64,000 nt of DNA, taken from the NCBI RefSeq assembly GCF_000718515.1, contig NZ_JNZS01000021.1:70654-134653 (forward strand), written 5' to 3'. A program made the translations under genes and the position numbers. The notes under the pieces are model-generated. The model worked only from the letters and a program-made list of their open reading frames with translations, was not told the origin of the DNA and did not search any database. Below are positions 35,417-42,068 of the stretch, in pieces (the stretch's first letter is position 1; each line of letters starts with the position of its first letter). Origin of the DNA: Micromonospora parva (GTDB lineage Bacteria; Actinomycetota; Actinomycetes; Mycobacteriales; Micromonosporaceae).

Positions 35417-35839
35417 TCAGCCCCGCTCGCAGCGACGCCGGAGCCCGTCGGCCTCCATCCGCAGGTAACGGCGGAGCAGCCCGCCGTACAGCCGGCCGAT
35501 CAGGCCGGCCAGCGGACCGGACTGGTCGATGGCCAGCTCGACGCGGGTACGCCCGTCGGGCAGCGACAGCAGCCGGTGCTCCCCCGTGGTCCGCACACCC
35601 GGCGCGCCGGAAACCCACACGAACTCCCGCCGCTCGGTCAACTCGGTGACCCGCCAGAGGGCCGGCCGCAGCTTCGGCTGCGTCAGTCGGGCGGTCGCGC
35701 CGACGGCGAGCGGCCCCGGTTCCCCCCGCTCGACCTGGGTCACCGAGTCGGTCCACTCGGGCCAGCTCCCCACGTCGACGAGCACCGCCCAGACCTGCTC
35801 GGCGTCCGCGGCGATCTCGGTATCGGCCTCGAACCGCAT
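35417..35839 (-). CDS. SRPBCC (START-like) family protein
   Basis: Protein of 140 residues with the polyketide-cyclase/dehydrase-like SRPBCC fold: N-terminal RFEADTEIAADAEQVWAVL, VGSWPEWTDSV and the long C-terminal helix GLIGRLYGGLLRRYLRMEADGL. Such proteins bind hydrophobic ligands in a single pocket; no catalytic role can be read. The Shine-Dalgarno GGAGGA lies upstream; ATG 35839 is favoured over the GTG three bases earlier. It converges with the AlkA-like gene. Confidence 0.85.
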   Translation of the reverse strand: MRFEADTEIAADAEQVWAVLVDVGSWPEWTDSVTQVERGEPGPLAVGATARLTQPKLRPALWRVTELTERREFVWVSGAPGVRTTGEHRLLSLPDGRTRVELAIDQSGPLAGLIGRLYGGLLRRYLRMEADGLRRRCERG

Positions 35840-35951
35840 CACGTTTCCTCCCCGGCGGCGCCGCTCGGCACCGCCCCGGGTACGGACGAGGCCGCCGCGA
35901 GCATTGTGACAGCCCGATCCTCCTCAGTGGAGGCCGGCGGCCGGCCCGCGG

Positions 35952-36164
35952 TCAGGCGGCCTCGTGCAGGTCGGCCAGGGTGAGTGGGGTACGCCGACGC
36001 AGCAGCTCCTCCAGCTCCGGCACCGAACCGACCTCGCCCAGCACGTTGCGGCCACCGCCGAACCGCTCCGGGTAACGGCGGGTCAGCCGGAAGCGGTAGC
36101 GGCCCCGGATCAGCTCGACGCTCACCCGCCACCGCCCGCAGCAGTCACAGACCCACTCGGACAC
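35952..36164 (-). CDS. small Cys-rich hypothetical protein
   Basis: Protein of 70 residues beginning (V)SEWVCDCCGRWRVSVELI. The N-terminal CDCCGRW could bind zinc or iron; the rest is basic (RYRFRLTRRYPERFGG) and then ends with a leucine-rich helix. The GTG at 36164 has TACTTT exactly 6 nt upstream and no Shine-Dalgarno, which supports this start and a leaderless message. I do not recognise the family. Confidence 0.62.
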   Translation of the reverse strand: MSEWVCDCCGRWRVSVELIRGRYRFRLTRRYPERFGGGRNVLGEVGSVPELEELLRRRTPLTLADLHEAA

Positions 36165-36299
36165 CTCGCGAAAGTAGCTCTGACCTGGGGTTATTCGATT
36201 CGCCCGGTCGGGACGAGCGACGCGTAGACGGACACGCCGCCCCGGCACCCACGGTGATCTGCCTCACGACTGTCGGCACCGTCTGATTGACTGGTCGGC

Positions 36300-37415
36300 G
36301 TGGACCTGCCGATCAACCCTCCGGTCGAGCCGATGCTGGCCAAGAGTGTTCCCAAGCTGCCCACCACGCCAGGGGTGACCTACGAGCCCAAGTGGGACGG
36401 GTTCCGCTGCATCGTGTTCCGCGACGGCGACGAGGTCGAGTTGGCCAGCCGGGGCGGCAAGTCGATGACCCGCTACTTCCCCGAGGTGGTCGAGCAGGCC
36501 CGCCGGCAGTTGCCGCAGCGGTGCGCGGTCGACGGTGAGTTGATCGTGATTCGGCGCGACGGGCCGAGCGGCCAGCCCCGGCTGGATTTCGAGCTGCTGG
36601 CCCAGCGCGTCCACCCCGCCGCGTCCCGGGTGAAGATGCTGGCCGAGACCACCCCGGCCGACTTCGTCGCCTTCGACCTGCTGGCCATCGGTGACGAGGC
36701 GCTGCTCGACCAGCCGTACCCGCGCCGCCGGGAGCGGCTGGTCCAGGCGCTGGCCGGGGTGCGTCCGCCGGTGCACGTCACCCAGGTCACCACCGATCCG
36801 GACACCGCCCGGCGCTGGTTCGACGTCTTCGAGGGCGCCGGGTTGGACGGTCTGATCGTCAAGCCGGCCGACCTGCCGTACGAGCCGGGCAAGCGCTTGA
36901 TGTTCAAGGTCAAGCACGCCCGCACCGCTGACGCGGTGGTGGCCGGCTTCCGCTGGCACAAGTCCGGCCCGGTGGTCGGTTCGCTGCTGCTCGGCCTGTA
37001 CGACGACGCCGGGGTCCTGCACCACGTGGGGGTGAGCGCGTCGTTCAGCATGGCCCGCCGCGCCGAGTTGCTCGACGAGCTGGCGCCCTATCGGGACACC
37101 GGCGGCGAGCACCCGTGGGTGCACGGCGACCACGAGCGCGGCCAACGCATCCCGGGTGGGGTGAGCCGGTGGACCGGCACGAAGAACCTGGAGTGGGAGC
37201 CGGTGCGCCCGGAGCTGGTGGTCGAGGTGGGCTACGACGCGATGGAGGGCGAACGCTTCCGGCACACCGCCCAGTTCGTCCGGTGGCGCCCGGACCGCGA
37301 CCCCCGGTCCTGCCGCTACGACCAGCTCGACCGGCCGATCCGCTTCGACGTCGACCAGGTGCTGCGCGGCGATCCGACGGCCACCGTGGACCGCGCCGCC
37401 ACCGGCCCGGCGTAG
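36300..37415 (+). CDS. ligC: ATP-dependent DNA ligase LigC
   Basis: Protein of 371 residues, of the short LigC class with adenylation and OB domains but no nuclease or polymerase. Motif I KWDGFR holds the adenylated Lys; motif III VAFDLLAIG, motif IV DGLIVKPAD and motif V LMFKVKH are visible, then the OB-fold end LVVEVGYDAMEGERFRHTAQFVRWRPDRDP. It seals nicks in base-excision or end-joining repair. GTG start at 36300. A LigD-type polymerase is encoded 15 kb further on, so LigC and that polymerase may act together. Confidence 0.95.
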   Translation: MDLPINPPVEPMLAKSVPKLPTTPGVTYEPKWDGFRCIVFRDGDEVELASRGGKSMTRYFPEVVEQARRQLPQRCAVDGELIVIRRDGPSGQPRLDFELLAQRVHPAASRVKMLAETTPADFVAFDLLAIGDEALLDQPYPRRRERLVQALAGVRPPVHVTQVTTDPDTARRWFDVFEGAGLDGLIVKPADLPYEPGKRLMFKVKHARTADAVVAGFRWHKSGPVVGSLLLGLYDDAGVLHHVGVSASFSMARRAELLDELAPYRDTGGEHPWVHGDHERGQRIPGGVSRWTGTKNLEWEPVRPELVVEVGYDAMEGERFRHTAQFVRWRPDRDPRSCRYDQLDRPIRFDVDQVLRGDPTATVDRAATGPA

Positions 37416-37446
37416 CCTGGCCGTCGACCCGATCCCGGAGGACCAC

Positions 37447-39045
37447 GTGACCCGCACCGCCGACCAGCCTCGGATGGCGACCAGCCGCCGGGTCCGTCGC
37501 ACTCTCGTCGCCTTCGGCGTCGCCGCGCTGCTCACCGCCGGTTGCACGCTGCCGGCGTTCGCGCCGCGCACCGAGGTGGAGGGCGCGGCTGCCCCGACCG
37601 GCAGCGCACCCACCTGGCGGCCGTGCCCGGAGGTGCCCGACGAGTTGGTCGGGCGGAGCGCGCCGAACATGCGCTACGAGTGCACCCGCATCGCCGTGCC
37701 CCGTGACTGGGGCACCGGCGGCGGGGCGAGCACCGGCCCGGGCGCCGGGGAGACCTTCGAGATCGCCCTGCTGCGCGCCCGGTCCACCAAGCAGCGCGAC
37801 CGGGTGGGCTCGCTGGTGGTCAACCCGGGCGGTCCGGGCGGGTCCGGCGTCGACACCGCCGTCTACCTGTCCTTCGGCCCCCAGTTCGGCGGGCTGCCCA
37901 CGTCGATCACCGAGCGCTTCGACATCGTCGGCTTCGATCCGCGCGGGGTGTCCCGGTCCAGCCCGGTGAAGTGCATTTCCGACGCCGACCTGGACGCCAG
38001 CTTCGGTTACGACCCGGACCCGGCGAGCCAGGCGGCATTCGACGGCTTCGTCGGCCTGAGCCAGCGCATCGGGCGCGGCTGCGGCGACCGGTACGGCGAC
38101 CAGTTGCCGCTGTACGGCACCGAGCAGGCCGCCCGGGACATGGACGCGGTACGCGCCGCCGTGGGCGACGACAAGCTCACCTACCTGGGCTACTCGTACG
38201 GCACCCTGCTCGGCGCCACGTACGCCCAGCTGTACCCGCAGCGGGTGCGGGCGCTGGTGCTCGACGGCGCGGTCGACCCGCAGCAACGGTTGGTCGAGGG
38301 CTCGGAAAGCCAGGCCCGCGGCTTCGAACGGGCCTTCACCAACTTCACCACCTGGTGCGCGGCGAACGCGGGCCGCTGCCCGATCGCTCCGGACGCCCGC
38401 GCGGCCGTCACCTCGGCCATCGACAAGGCCAAGGTCTCCCCGGTACGCGGTGCGGACGGGCGGGAGGCCACCGCCGGCTGGGTGTTCTACGCCGTCATCT
38501 CCTCGCTCTACACCGAGTCGGGTTGGCAGGAGCTGGCACAGGCGATCGACAAGCTGGCCGAGGGCGACCCGAAGGACGTGTTCCGGCTCGCCGACGCGTA
38601 CGCCGGCCGGGAGGACGACGGGCACTACTCGAACCTGTTCGACGCCAACCTGGCCATCAACTGCGCCGACGAGACGGAGAAGCCGAGCCGGGAGCAGATC
38701 CGACAGTTGCAGTCGCAGTGGCGCGCGAAGTATCCGCTGTTCGGGCCGGCGTTGGCGGTCGGCATGTTGAGCTGCGTCGAGTGGCCGGGCGGGCGTGACC
38801 CGTACCCGACCGGCAAGGCGAACGGCGCGCCGCCGATCGTGGTGGTCGGCACCACCGGCGACCCGGCGACACCGTACGAGCAGACCCCCCGGCTCGCGTC
38901 GATGCTGGGCGTCGGCCGGGTGCTGACCTGGGAGGGCGAGGGGCACACCGCGTACCCGCAGACGTCCTGCATCACCGATGCGGTCGACGCCTACCTGCTC
39001 GACCTGACGGTCCCCCGGGAGGGCCTGCGCTGCCCGCCCCGCTGA
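37447..39045 (+). CDS. secreted lipoprotein alpha/beta hydrolase (tripeptidyl aminopeptidase type)
   Basis: Protein of 532 residues. A lipoprotein signal ends at LLTAGC near residue 35. The alpha/beta hydrolase has an oxyanion GGPGGSG, the nucleophile elbow LGYSYGTLLG and a C-terminal TAP-like domain (PIVVVGTTGDPATPYEQT; catalytic His in GEGHTAY). It is like the SlpD/SlpE tripeptidyl aminopeptidases of Streptomyces, which trim peptides outside the cell. The GTG has a strong GGAGG in front, 31 nt after ligC. Confidence 0.92.
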   Translation: MTRTADQPRMATSRRVRRTLVAFGVAALLTAGCTLPAFAPRTEVEGAAAPTGSAPTWRPCPEVPDELVGRSAPNMRYECTRIAVPRDWGTGGGASTGPGAGETFEIALLRARSTKQRDRVGSLVVNPGGPGGSGVDTAVYLSFGPQFGGLPTSITERFDIVGFDPRGVSRSSPVKCISDADLDASFGYDPDPASQAAFDGFVGLSQRIGRGCGDRYGDQLPLYGTEQAARDMDAVRAAVGDDKLTYLGYSYGTLLGATYAQLYPQRVRALVLDGAVDPQQRLVEGSESQARGFERAFTNFTTWCAANAGRCPIAPDARAAVTSAIDKAKVSPVRGADGREATAGWVFYAVISSLYTESGWQELAQAIDKLAEGDPKDVFRLADAYAGREDDGHYSNLFDANLAINCADETEKPSREQIRQLQSQWRAKYPLFGPALAVGMLSCVEWPGGRDPYPTGKANGAPPIVVVGTTGDPATPYEQTPRLASMLGVGRVLTWEGEGHTAYPQTSCITDAVDAYLLDLTVPREGLRCPPR

Positions 39046-39066
39046 GCGGTGTGACAGGCTCCCGGC

Positions 39067-39519
39067 ATGACCGATCTGATCTACCGGGAAGCGGTCCGGG
39101 CTGACCTGCCCGCCGTCATCGCCCTGCTCGCCGACGACGTGCTGGGCAAGGCCCGCGACTTCACCGAGGTCGACGAGGCGTACGAGCGGGCGTTCGCGGC
39201 CATCGACGCCGACCCGCGCAACCAGCTGATCGTGGCCGAGCAGGGCGGCGACCTGGTCGGCTGCCTGCAGATCACCTACATCCCGGGTCTGGGTCGGCAC
39301 GGCAGCGAGCGGTCACTGATCGAGTCGGTCCGGGTCCGCTCCGACCGACGTGGCCAGGGGTTGGGCCGGGACCTGATGACCTGGGCGATCGACCAGGCCC
39401 GGCAGCGCGGCTGCGCGCTGGTGCAGCTCACCACCGACAAGACCCGCGCCGACGCACACCGCTTCTACCTGGGCCTCGGCTTCGTGGCCAGCCACGAGGG
39501 CATGAAGCTCGCCCTCTGA
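39067..39519 (+). CDS. GNAT acetyltransferase
   Basis: Protein of 150 residues with the acetyl-CoA loop VRVRSDRRGQGLGRDLMTWAI and the end motif TTDKTRADAHRFYLGLGFVASHEGM. The acceptor is unknown. The ATG is 21 nt after the hydrolase stop; CAGGCT lies 6 nt upstream and there is no Shine-Dalgarno. Confidence 0.9.
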   Translation: MTDLIYREAVRADLPAVIALLADDVLGKARDFTEVDEAYERAFAAIDADPRNQLIVAEQGGDLVGCLQITYIPGLGRHGSERSLIESVRVRSDRRGQGLGRDLMTWAIDQARQRGCALVQLTTDKTRADAHRFYLGLGFVASHEGMKLAL

Positions 39520-39544
39520 CCGCACACGGGCTACGTTCGCCGCC

Positions 39545-40078
39545 ATGAGCAAGCCGAGGAGCCCCGGGAGCCCGCAGCAGCGCCCACCACGGCGTCGGCG
39601 AGGTCTGCTGCTCCTGGCGGTCGGGGTGGTGCTGCTGGTGGCGGCGTTCTGGCTGCCCGGATGGCGCAGCGTGTACCCCGACCGGACCGAGGTCGTCCCG
39701 GGCGCACGGCTGGTCGGTTGGGCGTTGCCCTTCGCGGTGATCGCCGCCGGGAGCGCGGTGCTCTCGCTGACCACCACGGAGGGTCCCGCTCGTCGGGTGT
39801 GGCGGCAGGCCAGCCGCGGACTGCTCATCGCCAACGCGCTCGCCTGCGGCAGCCTCACCGGCGTGTACTGGTACTTCGAGGCCGAGGATCCCTTCGTCGG
39901 CCACGAGCTGCTCTCGACCGCGCCGGGCCCCGGCATCGTGCTGGCCCTGGTGGGCTGCCTCCTGATCCCGCTCGCCGGCGCGCTTCCCGAGCGCCACCAA
40001 CCGACCAACCAGCCCGGAGGCAACCAACCCGAGGGCATCCAGCCTGGGGGCAACCAGCCCGAGGACAACCAGCCCTGA
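39545..40078 (+). CDS. four-helix membrane protein with Asn-Gln-Pro repeat tail
   Basis: Protein of 177 residues. Four membrane segments can be read (GLLLLAVGVVLLVAAFWL; WALPFAVIAAGSAVLSL; GLLIANALACGSLTGVYWYF; IVLALVGCLLIPLAGAL) after a basic N-terminus. The C-terminus ends in five-residue units NQPGG, NQPEG, IQPGG, NQPED, NQP encoded by a 15-nt tandem repeat. TACGTT lies 7 nt before the ATG, so the message may be leaderless. Function unknown. Confidence 0.78.
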   Translation: MSKPRSPGSPQQRPPRRRRGLLLLAVGVVLLVAAFWLPGWRSVYPDRTEVVPGARLVGWALPFAVIAAGSAVLSLTTTEGPARRVWRQASRGLLIANALACGSLTGVYWYFEAEDPFVGHELLSTAPGPGIVLALVGCLLIPLAGALPERHQPTNQPGGNQPEGIQPGGNQPEDNQP

Positions 40079-40080
40079 CC
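40006..40080 (+). repeat. 15-nt tandem repeat at the 3' end of the membrane protein gene
   Basis: Five units of 15 nt based on CAACCAGCCCGAGGG fill 40006-40080; the last unit includes the stop codon. They encode the NQPxx tail. Confidence 0.8.
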
Positions 40081-40134
40081 GGGCCGGGCGCCGTTGATGC
40101 CGGACGGGGGCCAGCACTTCTCCCTCGGGCCCTT

Positions 40135-40190
40135 TGGAGCTGATGTCGTAAACGATTCACCGCCGCGATTCAGCTACGACATCAGCTCCA
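40135..40190. repeat. perfect 16-bp-arm inverted repeat (REP-like)
   Basis: TGGAGCTGATGTCGTA (40135-40150) and its exact complement TACGACATCAGCTCCA (40175-40190) are separated by 24 nt. It lies between convergent genes and may act as a terminator or be a dispersed element. Confidence 0.8.
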
Positions 40191-40240
40191 CAGTGGGCGC
40201 GACCACCATGCCCTACCTGTCGCGCCGGCCGCCCGACAAG

Positions 40241-40341
40241 CCGACAACAGCCAGCCCCCGACAACAGCCAGCGCCCGACAGCGGCCAGCGCCCGACAGCG
40301 GCCAGCGCCCGACAGCGCCAGCCGTCGACAGCGTTCAGCCG
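40241..40341. repeat. 17-nt tandem repeat running into the 3' end of an ABC ATPase gene
   Basis: Six units based on CCGACAGCGGCCAGCGC: 40241, 40258, 40275, 40292, 40309 (16 nt) and 40325. The last unit covers the ATPase stop codon at 40335-40337. Confidence 0.85.
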
Positions 40342-41075
40342 TCGACCAGACGACCGTCGCGCAGGACGAGAACCCGGTCGGCGAGGTCGATCAGGGCCGG
40401 ATCGTGCGTGGCCACCAGTGCGGTCATGCCGCGGGCGTGCACCACCGCGCGCAGCAGGTCCATGATTGACCGCCCGGTCTCCGAGTCGAGCTGACCGGTG
40501 GGTTCGTCGGCGATGAGCAGGTCCGGCTCGTTGGCCAAGGCGCGGGCCACCGCGACCCGCTGCTGCTGCCCGCCCGAGAGTTCGTACGGGCGCTGCGCGG
40601 CGTGCCCGCCCAGGCCGACCAGTTCCAGCAGCACCGCGACGCGCTCTTCCCGCTCCGCAGCCGGCACCTGCGCCAGCCGCAACGGCACGCCCACGTTCTC
40701 GGCGGCGGAGAGGATCGGCACCAGCCCGAAGGTCTGGAACACGAACCCGACGGTGCCCCGGCGCAGCCGCAGCAGCTCCGCCTCCCCGGCGGAGGTCACC
40801 TCGTGCCCGGCCACCACCACCTGACCGCTGTCCGGTCGGTCCAGCCCGCCGATGAGGTTCAGCAGCGTGGTCTTACCGGCCCCGGAGCGGCCTCGGATGG
40901 CCACCAACTCGCCTCGCCCGGCAGTGAAGGACACGTCCCGCACGGCGTGCACGGCGTGCTCACCCCGGCCGAAGGTGCGGCTGACCCCACTGACGCGGAC
41001 CACCTCGTCGGAGTTCGTCGTCAGCCCGCCGCCGAAGCCGGTCGCGCCGGTCACCACCATGTTCCGCTGGCTCAT
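40335..41075 (-). CDS. ABC transporter ATPase (MacB/LolD type)
   Basis: Protein of 246 residues: Walker A IRGRSGAGKTTLLNLI, Q-loop FVFQTFGLVPILSAAENV, signature YELSGGQQQRVAVARA, Walker B DLLIADEPTGQLD and a His switch ATHDPALI. It belongs to the LolD/MacB group, which powers FtsX-type permeases in mechanotransmission. Its start overlaps the stop of the other ATPase gene (ATGA). It is the last of four genes in the operon. Confidence 0.93.
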   Translation of the reverse strand: MSQRNMVVTGATGFGGGLTTNSDEVVRVSGVSRTFGRGEHAVHAVRDVSFTAGRGELVAIRGRSGAGKTTLLNLIGGLDRPDSGQVVVAGHEVTSAGEAELLRLRRGTVGFVFQTFGLVPILSAAENVGVPLRLAQVPAAEREERVAVLLELVGLGGHAAQRPYELSGGQQQRVAVARALANEPDLLIADEPTGQLDSETGRSIMDLLRAVVHARGMTALVATHDPALIDLADRVLVLRDGRLVDG

Positions 41076-42067
41076 GCCCGCGCCCCCCGATCCTCCGAGG
41101 CCCGGTCGCCGGGCCGTACCTGCACATGGTCGGGCTCCAGGTCGAGCCGGACCCGCTCCTTCAGCGCGAGCGCGTCGACGAACGCCGCCGGCAGCTGCAT
41201 CCGACCGTTGCGGTCCAGCACCGCGTACTCCTCGCTGACCAACTCCGTGTTGCCGTCCGCGTCGATCCGGGCGGTCCGGCGTACCTCGGAGGCGGTTCGG
41301 CCGTCGCGGATCGCGACGGTCCGGCGGACCTGGGTGGCCACGGCGTGGTCGTGGGTGACGACCACGATCGTCACGCCCAGTTCCGCGTTGATGGTGCGCA
41401 GCGCCGCGAAGACCTCCGCGCCGGTCGCCTCGTCCAGCTCACCGGTCGGCTCGTCGGCGAAGAGCACCTCGGGGTCGTTGGCCACCGCCACCGCCACCGC
41501 GACCCGCTGCTGCTCGCCGCCGCTGAGCTGCCCCGGCCGCCGGTCGGCGCAGTAGCCCACGCCAACCAGGTCGAGCAGTTCCCGGGCCCGCTCCCGGCGA
41601 GCCCTGCGGCTGCGCCTGCCGGCCAACTGCATCGGCAGCTCGACGTTCTCCAGCGCGTTGAGGTACGGCAGCAGGTTGCGGCCGGTCTGCTGCCAGACGA
41701 ACCCGACCAGCTGCCGCCGGTAGCTCAGCCGCCGCTTGGCCGACAGCGAGAGCAGGTCGTAGTCGGCCACCCGGGCGATACCGGCGGTCGGCGTGTCCAG
41801 GCCGGAGAGGATGTTGAGCAGGGTCGACTTGCCCGAACCGGAGGCACCGACGATCGCCACCAGCTCACCCCGGTCGATGACCAGGTCGAGCCCCTGTAGG
41901 GCGACCACCTCCACCCCCTCGGTCTTGAAGATGCGCACCAGGCCGTCGCAGACGATGTGCCCGCGGAGACGGTCCTGCCCGCCGGCCCGCTCGGCGGCGC
42001 GAAGCGCTGCCCGCTGTTGCAGCGCGGCCAGGTCAGGCACCAGTGGCGTCTGGGCGGTAGCGGTCAT
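41072..42067 (-). CDS. ABC transporter ATPase with AbrB-like C-terminal domain
   Basis: Protein of 331 residues. Residues about 35-255 are a MacB-type ATPase (Walker A IVGASGSGKSTLLNIL, signature GQLSGGEQQRVAVAVA, Walker B VLFADEPTGELD). Residues about 280-317 read as an AbrB/SpoVT swapped-hairpin domain: AVLDRNGRMQLPAAFVDAL then ERVRLDLEPDHVQV, matching the consensus of hydrophobics around a G-R-x-x-L-P turn. The domain usually binds DNA; here it may instead dimerise or regulate the ATPase. It overlaps the next ATPase gene by 4 nt and follows the permease gene closely. Confidence 0.9.
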   Translation of the reverse strand: MTATAQTPLVPDLAALQQRAALRAAERAGGQDRLRGHIVCDGLVRIFKTEGVEVVALQGLDLVIDRGELVAIVGASGSGKSTLLNILSGLDTPTAGIARVADYDLLSLSAKRRLSYRRQLVGFVWQQTGRNLLPYLNALENVELPMQLAGRRSRRARRERARELLDLVGVGYCADRRPGQLSGGEQQRVAVAVAVANDPEVLFADEPTGELDEATGAEVFAALRTINAELGVTIVVVTHDHAVATQVRRTVAIRDGRTASEVRRTARIDADGNTELVSEEYAVLDRNGRMQLPAAFVDALALKERVRLDLEPDHVQVRPGDRASEDRGARA

Positions 42068-42068
42068 C

